A stretch of 64,000 nucleotides of DNA from Lactiplantibacillus pingfangensis (GCF_005404945.1 NZ_BJDG01000003.1:150157-214156); one strand, 5' to 3'; counted from the stretch's first letter, positions 18,322 through 26,290 are shown. Program-made: numbers and translations. The notes: generated by a model not told the origin, from the sequence alone.

Positions 18322-19945
18322 AATTAGGCCGATTGCCGATGCAAATAAGATCGAGTTTTATCCACAAACACATTATCAAGCTGTTAAAGGTTTTGACGCT
18401 GGTGTGAACGGCTATATACAAAGTAATCCGGCGGCAGTTTTTAATTTAATCAAAGCGAACGTTGAGGCTTGGCATGACGCATTGCCTACTTATTCAGTGG
18501 CAACGATAGTTAGCGATGGATTGATGTCTTTCACCGATAAGGCCAAACTTGATAGCCTACACCTTTACGCAAATGCAACCACGGCAAGCGACGGTCTCAT
18601 GTCTGCCACCGATAAGATTAAGCTCAACGGCCTGCGGACTTATAGCCTTGTGACTAAGACTAGTGACGGCCTAATGGCGGCGAGCGATAAGTTAAAGCTT
18701 GATAGTAGTGCGTCGCTTGTTGAGTCAATGGCCGTTTCAAGTAGTCAGGCGGTCAGTGGCATTACAGCTATTTCTGCGGCAGCTGAAGTTGGCAAATCAG
18801 CGGCAGATAGTGCTGGCAAGGTCGCGACAAGTAACGCCGGGCAAATTGAGTCGCAGGGTGTTGAGCTAAGCTCTGCACAGGGTTCAATCGACGATTTAAA
18901 GTCTGCTACGTCAACCAATGCTGTTGGGCTGAGTGAGGCAAAGTCATCAATTGGATCGGCTGCCAGTGCAATCGAGGCCAACTCGGCAAGTATTGTGAAG
19001 ACGAGTGCGGCGGCAGTTACAAATTCAAGCGGCGTTATCAGGCTCCAAAGCCAAGTAAACAGCAACATCGCGCAAATCAGTGCAGTGTCTGGGGTTGCGA
19101 GTCAGGCCGTGAGTGCTAATGCGGTGACTTCTCAAGTGTTGACGACCAAGGTTGACGAGTCAGCCTACAAGTCTGATCAAGCCGCAGCTACGTCTCAGAT
19201 GGCTACCAAGGTTGGGACTAACGACTTCAATGCCTATAAATCTCAGGCCGCCAGTTCAGTTACCAGTGCCGCTGGTAAGGCCAACAGCTATGCAGACAGC
19301 GGTAGTTCTAAGGCACTTAGTTCGGCAAATCTTTATGCGGACAGTGCGGTGGCGGTCAGCACTAGCCAAGCGAAAAGCTATGCGACGAGTGCTGCCAGCC
19401 AGGCCAACACAGACGCGGAGAGCTACGCTAACTCAACCTTTGTCAAAAACACGACATGGACGACAGACAAAGCAACGCTAAATAGTCTAATTGCTGGCAA
19501 GGTCGCCACAACCGACTTTACTACTTACAAGACGCAAACTGCTGCGACAATCGGCGCCAAGTCTGTTTATCCAAAAGTTGTGGACTTGTCAGCAAGCCTA
19601 ATGCCCGTCAATGCTTCATGGACGGTCACTAATGCCGTCATCTATGCCGTGCAATTGACTGACACGATCGGTTATCTGAGCTTGCTCTTTAATGCAGTTT
19701 GCGTTAACCCACAATTGTCCAATACATCATGGGACGTGGCAACAATCAGCAGTTCAACTGGAACGCCTAATGTAATTGTTGGTGATACTGGGCTTTACGG
19801 CGTAGCAAACGACAAGAGCAATGTAGGCAACGCATACATCTCGGCAACCTCAGGCAAGACAATGACGATCGGCGTTGAGCACAAGTTTTCGGTGGATGCA
19901 AACGCTATGAGAACTATAAATATGAAAATTCCACTCAAATATTAA
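18314..19945 (+). CDS. Tail fibre-like protein with three internal repeats
   Basis: The 543-residue fibre or baseplate protein has three parts. Residues about 1-55 probably dock on the tail tip. Residues about 58-135 hold three roughly 23-residue repeats of the form SDGLMSxxDKxKLD. Residues about 140-400 are Ala/Ser-rich, with heptad-like patterns expected for a trimeric coiled coil. The last 135 residues are beta-rich (YPKVVDLSASLMPVNASW to NMKIPLKY) and may be the receptor-binding head. Low codon complexity in the Ala/Ser region suggests growth by internal duplication. The start overlaps the Tal gene. Confidence 0.82.
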   Translation: MTEIRPIADANKIEFYPQTHYQAVKGFDAGVNGYIQSNPAAVFNLIKANVEAWHDALPTYSVATIVSDGLMSFTDKAKLDSLHLYANATTASDGLMSATDKIKLNGLRTYSLVTKTSDGLMAASDKLKLDSSASLVESMAVSSSQAVSGITAISAAAEVGKSAADSAGKVATSNAGQIESQGVELSSAQGSIDDLKSATSTNAVGLSEAKSSIGSAASAIEANSASIVKTSAAAVTNSSGVIRLQSQVNSNIAQISAVSGVASQAVSANAVTSQVLTTKVDESAYKSDQAAATSQMATKVGTNDFNAYKSQAASSVTSAAGKANSYADSGSSKALSSANLYADSAVAVSTSQAKSYATSAASQANTDAESYANSTFVKNTTWTTDKATLNSLIAGKVATTDFTTYKTQTAATIGAKSVYPKVVDLSASLMPVNASWTVTNAVIYAVQLTDTIGYLSLLFNAVCVNPQLSNTSWDVATISSSTGTPNVIVGDTGLYGVANDKSNVGNAYISATSGKTMTIGVEHKFSVDANAMRTINMKIPLKY

Positions 19946-19956
19946 GGGGTGAGCAA

Positions 19957-20262
19957 ATGGCAAGTGCTTCAGACATTGTAACAGATGGATTTTCGACTGT
20001 TTTAGACGAAAATTTTAGAAATCAACTAGTTGGCAATTTTAAGATCATCAAGGCCTTATTAGGTGGGATTGATGGGTTAGCCGATAAAGTGGATACAGAT
20101 ACTGATGCCAAAGTAAAGGATCTACAAGTAGAGTTAGAAGCTAACCTTGATAAGCAGCTTAAACAGCTCGGAGCCCGAATTAATCGCATTGTTGTAGGCA
20201 CCGATGATGAGTCGATAAGAATTGTTGTAACAGAAATTTTACAAGAAAAGGGGGTGATTTAG
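19957..20262 (+). CDS. Small hypothetical baseplate/fibre accessory protein
   Basis: The 101-residue acidic, helix-rich protein has a coiled-coil-like middle (DKVDTDTDAKVKDLQVELEANLDKQL) and a C-terminus ending in EILQEKGVI. It lies between the fibre gene and the BppU-like gene, with AGGGGTGAGCAA before the ATG and a one-base gap to the next gene. Families of this size commonly link baseplate components. No domain is recognised. Confidence 0.65.
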   Translation: MASASDIVTDGFSTVLDENFRNQLVGNFKIIKALLGGIDGLADKVDTDTDAKVKDLQVELEANLDKQLKQLGARINRIVVGTDDESIRIVVTEILQEKGVI

Positions 20263-20263
20263 A

Positions 20264-21367
20264 ATGCAAACACTAACATATAAAATCGGTGCAGATAGAC
20301 GTGCGCTAGTTAATAACGTGCAGAACTTTCAAATTAATTTCGATTCTTCGAAGTTTAACTGGGTTCAAGCTCGGCAATATGAAAGCACTATGCGCCAAGT
20401 CTTTGCTAACGTCCAAAACGAGGACGGTACGCCGTTTGACCTAACCGGTTGCAACATCTGGTTTGAAGGAATCTTGCCCGACAAGGTGCACAAGATTCTG
20501 GACGCTAGCCACGGAATCATCTTAGACCCACTGAATGGGCAATTCAGATTTGACATGCCAAAACAAGCGTTTGCGGTAGCTGGTAGCTACGTGCAGGCGT
20601 TTTTTAGAATCATGAAAGATGGCGACAGTGTAACTACGCTTGAATTTGACCTGCAGGTCTTGGCTGACAAGGTAATTTCTGGGCTGATTCCTGCCGACTA
20701 CATCACGCCGTTTGAAGACCTTTACGGCCAGCTTGAAGTAATCCTTACTAAGGCTGGGGACGACGCCAAAGCCTTGCTGGATACGTGGAAGCAGAACTTT
20801 GCCAACGCTGTTAAGACCATGACTGACCAAACAACATTGTTTGCAACCAACGGACAGACCTTAATTAACAAGTGGAAGCAAAAATTTAGCGATGCGGTAA
20901 CTGCTTGGAACACCAACTATGCTGACTTAGTGGCGGCCAAGAACGCGTTGACTGAGCAGTTCGCGGCACTGTCCAAACAGATCAGTGATAAAAACCTAGT
21001 CACAACCGACCAGATTAAGATGGAGACACTGGCGGGTTTAACCCTGTCAGTAGACACATCAGGTCTAGCAATTAATGATTATCCGCGGTTTAAGGCGTGG
21101 GGTTACTACAACGGCGCTGGCATCCCACAAACCGGGGATGGCTATTTTGGAGTCAAGGACATGTTCGACTTTGACTTGAAGGTAACACTCCAAGATAACG
21201 GACAAACGGTAATCCCATACTTTAAGACTGCTGAAGTCACCAAGACTTTGCCTGAATTCAATCCAAACCAGATCACCGTAAATAACGCGAGTGATCGCAA
21301 GTGGGTTTATTTGGTCTCAGACATCGCCACAATTGGCATCGAATGCTTGAACGCGAAATTTAAATAG
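20264..21367 (+). CDS. Baseplate upper protein, BppU N-terminal domain type
   Basis: The 367-residue protein starts with a BppU-like domain (residues about 1-150: NFQINFDSSKFNWVQARQYES, then VFANVQNEDGTPFDLTGCNI), which in lactococcal phages attaches side fibres to the tail tip. A long Lys/Gln/Ala helix follows (about 160-250, LDTWKQNFANAVKTMTDQT), then a beta-rich C-terminal domain (about 265-367). It starts at ATG after AAGGGGGTGATTTAGA. Confidence 0.8.
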   Translation: MQTLTYKIGADRRALVNNVQNFQINFDSSKFNWVQARQYESTMRQVFANVQNEDGTPFDLTGCNIWFEGILPDKVHKILDASHGIILDPLNGQFRFDMPKQAFAVAGSYVQAFFRIMKDGDSVTTLEFDLQVLADKVISGLIPADYITPFEDLYGQLEVILTKAGDDAKALLDTWKQNFANAVKTMTDQTTLFATNGQTLINKWKQKFSDAVTAWNTNYADLVAAKNALTEQFAALSKQISDKNLVTTDQIKMETLAGLTLSVDTSGLAINDYPRFKAWGYYNGAGIPQTGDGYFGVKDMFDFDLKVTLQDNGQTVIPYFKTAEVTKTLPEFNPNQITVNNASDRKWVYLVSDIATIGIECLNAKFK

Positions 21368-21378
21368 GAGGTTCTATC

Positions 21379-21486
21379 ATGAAAATTAAAAACACATTAG
21401 AATTTAACGGGGGGGGGCAGAAACACCTAAGCAACGGCGTTTCTAACCTCTTTGCCACTTTGATTGGTGGTGCTTACTATGGCTAA
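21379..21486 (+). CDS. Micro-ORF A (35 residues) with a nine-G tract
   Basis: A 35-residue reading frame reads MKIKNTLEFNGGG then QKHLSNGVSNLFATLIGG and ends AYYG. AGGAGG stands eight bases before the ATG, and the stop overlaps the next gene in ATGGCTAA. A second copy (33 residues) lies at 23017 with the same arrangement. Nine consecutive Gs encode the three central glycines. Conservation of protein, ribosome binding site and overlap in both copies supports a real translated gene. Function is unknown. Confidence 0.6.
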   Translation: MKIKNTLEFNGGGQKHLSNGVSNLFATLIGGAYYG

Positions 21487-21946
21487 CATTCAAATGATTG
21501 ACCCTGCCCAAGCTGGTTGGGATGAAATTTTCAATCAGAATCTTAAGCTAATGGGAAATGGTAGCACCACATATTCGGACACAGGATATGTGAACGGTGC
21601 CATTACTTTACTCAATGGGATCACCCAATATAGCGACTATGAGGGCGATACGCCAAGTTATCGGATCATTCAAAGTGGTTCAATTGAGGCGCTTATCCTT
21701 AAAGGTTCAATTCGAGGATTTGATTTAGCAGTGGGCAATAATGATGTAAAAGTTGCCACATTCCCGACCGCTGTTTTCGATTGGCTGAATTCGCACAAAC
21801 AAACCAACGGCCATTGGTCAACAACGGCGATTGACCGTCAATTAAGTTGGCGAATCGGCACCGACAGCGGATTATATTTAAATTATAACTATCAGACGGT
21901 CACTAAGGACACTTGGGGACGGTTTGACACAGTATTTGTAGCGTAA
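21479..21946 (+). CDS. Fibre accessory protein, paralog 1
   Basis: The 155-residue protein begins MANIQMIDPAQAGWDEIF and is beta-rich afterwards (YRIIQSGSIEALILKGSIRGFD), ending in a DTWGRFDTVFVA strand. Its N-terminal 20 residues match those of two further genes (21995 and 23111) with the pattern DPGAAGWDKSIEANF, suggesting a shared docking segment with different C-terminal heads. I chose the ATG at 21479 because it lies in an ATGGCTAA overlap with the upstream micro-ORF; an in-frame TTG at 21464 is possible. It is probably a receptor-binding or side-fibre component. Confidence 0.7.
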   Translation: MANIQMIDPAQAGWDEIFNQNLKLMGNGSTTYSDTGYVNGAITLLNGITQYSDYEGDTPSYRIIQSGSIEALILKGSIRGFDLAVGNNDVKVATFPTAVFDWLNSHKQTNGHWSTTAIDRQLSWRIGTDSGLYLNYNYQTVTKDTWGRFDTVFVA

Positions 21947-21947
21947 T

Positions 21948-21974
21948 GGTCGTCCATAATTGGGCGGCCTTTTA
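21948..21974 (+). terminator. Intrinsic terminator between fibre paralogs 1 and 2
   Basis: GGTCGTCC and GGGCGGCC pair over 8 bp (two G-U) around a six-base loop and are followed by TTTTATAT. It sits two bases after the paralog 1 stop. Confidence 0.7.
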
Positions 21975-21994
21975 TATAGAAAGGAAGTTCAATT

Positions 21995-22402
21995 ATGAGC
22001 GTAAATTTAGTAACAGTAGATCCCGGTGCGGCTGGCTGGGATAAGAGTATTGAGGCCAACTTTGACGCGTTAAACCAAGATACGGGCGAGGTTCCGTTAA
22101 CGATGATGGGTGCAGTGAAGAGACTGTATAGCAATAGTGTTCCATCAGCCCGGCGAATTAACGGACAGGTCCACTTATCCAGTGGGATTAAGTCAACTGA
22201 TGTCCTACCATCTAAGACGCAAATCTTAGCTTTGCCAGACCAATTTATGGGACAGGAGAGCCTCATCTTCTTGTTTTGTCGCAACGACTCGACTCAAGAA
22301 CCGTTTCCCGTATATGTAAGCGATGGTGGCCTTTTTATCGCAAAAGAACTACCGAGTGGCTGGAACCTTGATTTTAGCAATCTCTACTACCCGGGTAAAT
22401 AA
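21995..22402 (+). CDS. Fibre accessory protein, paralog 2
   Basis: The 135-residue protein starts MSVNLVTVDPGAAGWDKSIE and continues ANFDALNQDTGEVP, nearly the same as paralog 3 at 23111 for about 30 residues. The C-terminal half differs (LPDQFMGQESLIFLFCRNDST, GWNLDFSNLYYPGK). The pattern of conserved N-terminus and variable C-terminus is that of modular phage receptor-binding parts. Unlike paralogs 1 and 3 it is not preceded by the poly-G micro-ORF; a terminator and AAAGGAAG site precede it. Confidence 0.7.
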   Translation: MSVNLVTVDPGAAGWDKSIEANFDALNQDTGEVPLTMMGAVKRLYSNSVPSARRINGQVHLSSGIKSTDVLPSKTQILALPDQFMGQESLIFLFCRNDSTQEPFPVYVSDGGLFIAKELPSGWNLDFSNLYYPGK

Positions 22403-22418
22403 GTAAAGGAGTATTCAA

Positions 22419-22871
22419 ATGAAGAGAGTAATTTATTTTTACAATCTCAGCACTAAAGAGCTAGATCATAGTGAAGTGCTGATGGACGACATGGCACCAG
22501 TCCCAACTACTGGCACTAATGCGTCCGGTGAAGCACTCGGTGTCACACTGATTAAGCCAGCAGACGGCCTTTACACGCCAATTAAAATTGACCTTGTGAA
22601 GCAAGCTTGGTTCGGTGCAACGCGTGAGGATTGGCTCGCAGGTCTTCCAGACCCGGCGCCAACAACACCGACCGCGGATCAACAGAATCAGGCCGCACTA
22701 ATGTTGCAAGTGGCTCAAATGAAAACAGACCAAGCCAATTTCGATGCGCAAATCATGTTACAAGTTGCTAGTTTGAAGAGCAACACAGCCACTGCACCAG
22801 CCACTGACGCAAGCACTACGACAACGCCGACTAACACAACCACTGACACGACAGCAGCACCAGTTGAATAG
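22419..22871 (+). CDS. Hypothetical tail protein with Thr-rich C-terminus
   Basis: The 150-residue protein has an N-terminal beta-rich half (MKRVIYFYNLSTKELDHSEV), a WFGATREDWLAGLPDPAP motif near residue 65, then a coiled-coil-like Gln/Met repeat (QNQAALMLQVAQMKTDQANF) and a Thr/Ala/Pro tail from about residue 125. It lies just upstream of an XkdX-like gene, the usual pairing for small conserved tail proteins of Firmicute prophages. Function is unknown. Confidence 0.68.
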   Translation: MKRVIYFYNLSTKELDHSEVLMDDMAPVPTTGTNASGEALGVTLIKPADGLYTPIKIDLVKQAWFGATREDWLAGLPDPAPTTPTADQQNQAALMLQVAQMKTDQANFDAQIMLQVASLKSNTATAPATDASTTTTPTNTTTDTTAAPVE

Positions 22872-22882
22872 GAGGAATTAAA

Positions 22883-23017
22883 ATGTTTGTATATGTTAAA
22901 CAATTTTACCAAATGGGACTTTACACGGTGGCCGACTTAGCAACCTTTAAAGCGGCTGCTATGATCACATCAGCGCAATACGACGAATTGACGACTAAAA
23001 CTGCGGAGGTAGCGTAA
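22883..23017 (+). CDS. XkdX family phage protein
   Basis: The 44-residue protein reads MFVYVKQFYQMGLYTVADL then ATFKAAAMITSAQYDELTTK. The pattern (short aromatic start, Y-T-x-x-D-x-x-x-F, I-T-x-x-Y/Q-Y-x-x-L-T) is that of the XkdX family of tiny tail-region proteins found in PBSX-like and lactobacillus prophages. AGGAGG stands seven to eight bases before the ATG. Its TAATG stop/start overlaps micro-ORF B. The role is unknown; the family is widespread in front of fibre or holin genes. Confidence 0.78.
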   Translation: MFVYVKQFYQMGLYTVADLATFKAAAMITSAQYDELTTKTAEVA

Positions 23018-23118
23018 TGATTAAAAATACATTAGAATTTAACGGGGGGGTAGAATGCCTATCTAACGGCATTTCTAACCCTGTTACAATCTTGATTGGT
23101 GGTGTTTACCATGGCTAA
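23017..23118 (+). CDS. Micro-ORF B (33 residues) with a seven-G tract
   Basis: This second copy of the micro-ORF at 21379 reads MIKNTLEFNGGVECLSNG then ISNPVTILIGGVYHG. It starts in a TAATG overlap with the XkdX-like gene and stops in an ATGGCTAA overlap with fibre paralog 3. At DNA level the first 25 or so bases are almost identical to copy A, including the G tract, shorter by two. The Gly tract is one residue shorter and the frame is kept. Coupling on both sides supports translation. Function is unknown. Confidence 0.6.
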   Translation: MIKNTLEFNGGVECLSNGISNPVTILIGGVYHG

Positions 23119-23554
23119 ACTAGTAAACATTGATTCTGGCGCTGCCGGTTGGGATAAGAGTATCGAAGCAAACTTTGAAGCATTAAATCAGGATAGCGGC
23201 TGGATTACGCCAACAATTATCGCGCCAGCTATGGCGCCAGTTGGCAACTCACCGGTTGAGATGAGACTTTATAAAGGGATCGTATTAATGGATGGCGGCG
23301 TTGTCCTGAGCGAAGACATTAACTTCGGTGGCGACGGTAATCCCACAAATGCAGGAATTAAGATCATCAGTTTCCCAACGCAGTTTGCACCGGCTGGTGG
23401 CTGGATTTGGTGTGAAGCGGTTGAGAGTTTTGCCCAAGAAACTGCACGGATTAGCATTCAGCCAGACGGGATTTATTTACACAAGTCACTATTAAAGACG
23501 GCGTCACTAGATTTCGGCAGCGTCCCTGCATACATCGCAAAGGTAAGCAACTAG
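23111..23554 (+). CDS. Fibre accessory protein, paralog 3
   Basis: The 147-residue protein opens MAKLVNIDSGAAGWDKSIEA then NFEALNQDSGW, matching paralog 2 closely and paralog 1 more distantly. The remainder is beta-rich with a distinct head (YKGIVLMDGGVVLSEDINFG, SLDFGSVPAYIAKVSN). The ATG at 23111 was chosen because it overlaps the stop of micro-ORF B exactly as paralog 1 overlaps micro-ORF A. It closes the fibre block. Confidence 0.7.
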   Translation: MAKLVNIDSGAAGWDKSIEANFEALNQDSGWITPTIIAPAMAPVGNSPVEMRLYKGIVLMDGGVVLSEDINFGGDGNPTNAGIKIISFPTQFAPAGGWIWCEAVESFAQETARISIQPDGIYLHKSLLKTASLDFGSVPAYIAKVSN

Positions 23555-23614
23555 GATTATCAGCAATTGAGTTGCATGATATTTCTTTGAAAATAATAAA
23601 GGAGATGATGCTAT

Positions 23615-24001
23615 GTGTCGAAAGGAATCAGAAAAAATTATTCACTGCTAATCACAGGCGTTGAGATTATCATGCTCGGCGCTTTTTTTGTGGCAAATTC
23701 ACTGCGATTCGATCGGCCGGACTTGCTGAATTCACTGGCGAGCCACATCGACGACCCGCCGTTTGCAAGTATTGACATCATTGTGGGAACCATCATTGTG
23801 ATGGTCGCCTACTTTGACATTCATCACTTAATCAAGTGGTGCTACGCAGGTGCAGCGTTTATCTGGACGATTTATGGTTTTGCTTTCATGCTGCAGAACG
23901 TCGAAGTGATGGGTCACGCATTTAGACGCTTAGATTGCTGGTTGATGTTTGGCATTGCAATCCGGGTAATTCTTGAATCGTGGGCTGGTGGGCGCAAATG
24001 A
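23615..24001 (+). CDS. Small polytopic membrane protein of the lysis region
   Basis: The 128-residue protein has three to four hydrophobic segments (about 8-26, 50-66, 72-92, 105-122). It starts at GTG 23615 after GGAGATGATGCTAT; the nearby ATG at 23613 is in another frame and hits a stop quickly. The stop overlaps the following gene by four bases (ATGA). Its position ahead of the holin genes suggests a lysis or membrane role. No family is recognised. Confidence 0.65.
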   Translation: MSKGIRKNYSLLITGVEIIMLGAFFVANSLRFDRPDLLNSLASHIDDPPFASIDIIVGTIIVMVAYFDIHHLIKWCYAGAAFIWTIYGFAFMLQNVEVMGHAFRRLDCWLMFGIAIRVILESWAGGRK

Positions 24002-24270
24002 ATTGGACAACAGTGGTTCAATCGTTTTTCACGTTTGCGACAGGTTTTGCGGCGGCACTGCTTGCTCTCAAAGGTAACATCGCCAAGGCTAACATCGGCA
24101 ACGAGCGGATTTATGCGGATAAGACCGACGATCTATTTGATCGGATTGATAAATTAACAGACGAGCGCGACGACCTCAAGGGTCAAGTCTTGAAGCTCCA
24201 ATCAGAGGTCAAAGCTCTGACGCAAGCAGTTGAGAGCTTAAAGGACGAGATGAAGAAAGAAGGAATTTGA
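23998..24270 (+). CDS. Membrane-anchored coiled-coil protein, lysis region
   Basis: The 90-residue protein has one N-terminal membrane segment (residues about 5-24, VVQSFFTFATGFAAALLAL) followed by a charged coiled coil to the end (DLFDRIDKLTDERDDLKGQV). This resembles XhlA/hemolysin-like helper proteins and small phage accessory proteins near holins. The ATG at 23998 overlaps the upstream stop in ATGA, preferred over a GTG at 23980. One base separates it from the holin-like gene. Confidence 0.65.
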   Translation: MNWTTVVQSFFTFATGFAAALLALKGNIAKANIGNERIYADKTDDLFDRIDKLTDERDDLKGQVLKLQSEVKALTQAVESLKDEMKKEGI

Positions 24271-24271
24271 T

Positions 24272-24559
24272 TTGAGCAGTTTAGTAAATATTGCAAACGG
24301 CAGTACAGTGTTCCTGATTGCATTGGTGGTCTATTTGGTGGTATGGGCAATCAAGCAAAGTAAGCTGGATAACCAATATCTACCGATCGTGGCTGAGATT
24401 ATTGGCGGTGTGATTGGTTTGGCAATCAGCTTGCTTCAAGGCGACGTAAGTGCAGTTCTTGGCGTAATCGATGGCTTAGCGGCTGGCGCGATCAGTGTCG
24501 GCGGCAACGAGCTTATCAAGTCAGTTGCCGCTGTGTTTCCGACAAAGGAGGCAAAATAA
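24272..24559 (+). CDS. Putative holin (two membrane segments)
   Basis: The 95-residue protein has a hydrophobic N-terminal segment (about 10-28), the motif DNQYLPIVAEIIGGVIGLAI around 34-53, and a third mildly hydrophobic Gly/Ala/Ile region (about 58-85) before a charged tail. Size, topology and location directly before the endolysin fit A118-type holins. The start is TTG at 24272 after AAGAAGGAATTTGA. The stop overlaps the endolysin start by one base. Holins form the membrane holes that release or activate endolysin. Confidence 0.75.
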   Translation: MSSLVNIANGSTVFLIALVVYLVVWAIKQSKLDNQYLPIVAEIIGGVIGLAISLLQGDVSAVLGVIDGLAAGAISVGGNELIKSVAAVFPTKEAK

Positions 24560-25632
24560 TGGCAATGAATGGGATTGATTTAGCAAGTTTCCAATCCGGG
24601 TTAGACGTGACTGCAGTGACTGGCGACTTCGCAATCGTGAAGGCTACAGAAGGGACGGGCTACACTAATCCGTGCTTTAGCGGCCACGCAAAGCAAACAA
24701 TGGCGTCTGGTAAGAAGCTGGGTATTTACCACTTTATTCGCAACGATGTGGACATTAAGCAACAGGCCGATTACTTCCTAGCAGCCGCTAAAGATTACAT
24801 TGGCCGGGCTGTCTTAGTTTTAGACTTCGAGAATACGACAGGTTCGACAATCCAAAATCAAGCGGGCGTTGGTCTAGCTAAGCAATGGCTTGACTACGTT
24901 TATCAGCAAACGGGCGCGCGACCTATGCTCTATACGGGGATCAGTTGTGAAAACACGCTTGATTGGTCGTCGGTTGTTGCTGGTGGCTACGCTCTGTGGA
25001 TTGCCCAGTACAACAATTACAATCAGGTAGCGGGCTACCAACCGCGTGACCTGTACGGCTCACTTAAGTATTGGAAGTCAGCAGCCATTTTCCAATACAC
25101 GAGTTCTGGCCGTTTATCAGGTTGGGGCGCTAACCTAGACCTTAACGTGTTTTATGGCGATGGAGCCGCATGGGACAACTATGCTAAAGCATCCAAGACA
25201 TCAACGGTCAGTGGACCAGCGATAGTAAATCCAGCTCCAACCAGCGGCCCGCAATGGGTGTCTGAATCTAAGACTTACACGCTGGTGACTGCGGTCAAAC
25301 TCCGTACTGACGCATCTACCGGTTCTAGTGTGATTATGACTTTAGCAGCAGGCCAAACGGTCAAAACGGATGCAGCAATTATCCAAAATGGTTTCCGCTG
25401 GGTCCGCCAACCTCGTTCTGGTGGCTATGCTTATATGGCGACCGGTCCCGTTGGTGACACGCTGGCTTATGTCAAAAGTGGTGCCGCTCACACGTATTAC
25501 ACAGTCAAGTCTGGCGACAGTTGGTGGTCAATCGCTCAGCGAAACGGCCTAAGTATGACTACATTAGCTAGTCAGAACGGCAAGACGATCTACACCACTA
25601 TCTATCCTGGCCAGCGATTGGTGGTGCGGTAA
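24559..25632 (+). CDS. Endolysin: GH25 muramidase with SH3 and LysM binding domains
   Basis: The 357-residue lysin cuts the MurNAc-GlcNAc glycan at the end of the lytic cycle. Residues 1-195 are a GH25 domain with Asp7 (GIDLASFQ) and the catalytic pair in LDFEN (Asp89, Glu91). Residues about 235-300 are an SH3b-like domain (SKTYTLVTAVKLRTDASTGS). Residues about 313-357 are a LysM repeat (YYTVKSGDSWWSIAQRNGLS). No signal peptide is present, so export depends on a holin. The start follows AAGGAGG by seven bases. Confidence 0.95.
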   Translation: MAMNGIDLASFQSGLDVTAVTGDFAIVKATEGTGYTNPCFSGHAKQTMASGKKLGIYHFIRNDVDIKQQADYFLAAAKDYIGRAVLVLDFENTTGSTIQNQAGVGLAKQWLDYVYQQTGARPMLYTGISCENTLDWSSVVAGGYALWIAQYNNYNQVAGYQPRDLYGSLKYWKSAAIFQYTSSGRLSGWGANLDLNVFYGDGAAWDNYAKASKTSTVSGPAIVNPAPTSGPQWVSESKTYTLVTAVKLRTDASTGSSVIMTLAAGQTVKTDAAIIQNGFRWVRQPRSGGYAYMATGPVGDTLAYVKSGAAHTYYTVKSGDSWWSIAQRNGLSMTTLASQNGKTIYTTIYPGQRLVVR

Positions 25633-25929
25633 TTGCATACACTATTAGGATTAGGTTGGGATGAATGGGGATCGATTGTTGCCATTGTCACTAGTATTTG
25701 TGTATTAGCTAATTGGATTCTCAATAAGACGGTCCGTATCCCGCTTAACGATTTAGGCAAGCGGCTTAGCCGTTTTACCGATGAAAGTTTAAAAGCGAGA
25801 CAGCAAAACGCCGACACAATGAACGCTATTGAAAATCGGGTCATTAAGGTAGAAGGCCGGTTAGATGGCCATGACATTGAATTTAAACACCTATATGAAA
25901 AGGAAGCCAAAGAAAATGAAAAAAATTAG
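25633..25929 (+). CDS. Holin-associated membrane/coiled-coil protein (XhlA-like)
   Basis: The 98-residue protein starts at a TTG immediately after the endolysin stop. It has one membrane segment (about 12-30, GSIVAIVTSICVLANWIL) and a long coiled coil (DESLKARQQNADTMNAIENR, then KVEGRLDGHDIEFKHLYEKE). The layout matches XhlA-type helper proteins that act with a holin. The next gene starts inside its last codons. Placement after the endolysin is unusual but occurs in lactobacillus prophages. Confidence 0.7.
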   Translation: MHTLLGLGWDEWGSIVAIVTSICVLANWILNKTVRIPLNDLGKRLSRFTDESLKARQQNADTMNAIENRVIKVEGRLDGHDIEFKHLYEKEAKENEKN

Positions 25930-26290
25930 CTTCAAGAATGCTGACGGAAGTTTGAATGGTAAATTGATCGCTGGGATTATTTCCTTACTGATCGTTTTAG
26001 TCCAACAAGTCTTTGCCATGTTTGGCATTAAGTTTACCGGTGACTGGTCAGCAATTATCGCAGTAGTGAACACAGTATTAACGATCCTTGGTATGCTGGG
26101 CGTTATTACTGACGTTCAAACATTGACAGCACCAACGGTTAAAAGTGACGAGGAAAGCCAAGTTGAAGCGACGGCTAATAAGGTTGCTGACGAAGTTAAA
26201 ACACCAACGTCCGCAGTTGCTGCAGTGAATAGTTCTGCATCATCTGAAACTGAAGCGGCGTTAGAATCCGCCTCACAAGCAGCAAAATAG
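25916..26290 (+). CDS. Phage holin, phi LC3 family-like
   Basis: The 124-residue protein has the N-terminus of phi LC3-type holins (MKKISFKNADGSLNGKLIAG) and two membrane segments (about 17-38 and 45-68) separated by FGIKFTGDWSAI. The C-terminal half is soluble, acidic and Ala/Ser/Val-rich. I chose the ATG at 25916, ten bases after AAGGAAG; upstream in-frame ATGs at 25895 and 25865 would add a very basic leader that family members lack. Together with the gene at 24272 the prophage seems to encode two holin candidates. Confidence 0.8.
   Translation: MKKISFKNADGSLNGKLIAGIISLLIVLVQQVFAMFGIKFTGDWSAIIAVVNTVLTILGMLGVITDVQTLTAPTVKSDEESQVEATANKVADEVKTPTSAVAAVNSSASSETEAALESASQAAK

Noticed and set aside
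21379..21481. Programmed or phase-variable frameshift in the poly-G tract that would fuse the micro-ORF to the fibre gene
   Set aside because: In the fibre frame a TGA at 21461-21463 stands between the tract and the fibre start (the same at 23093-23095 in copy B), so slippage could not create a fusion protein.
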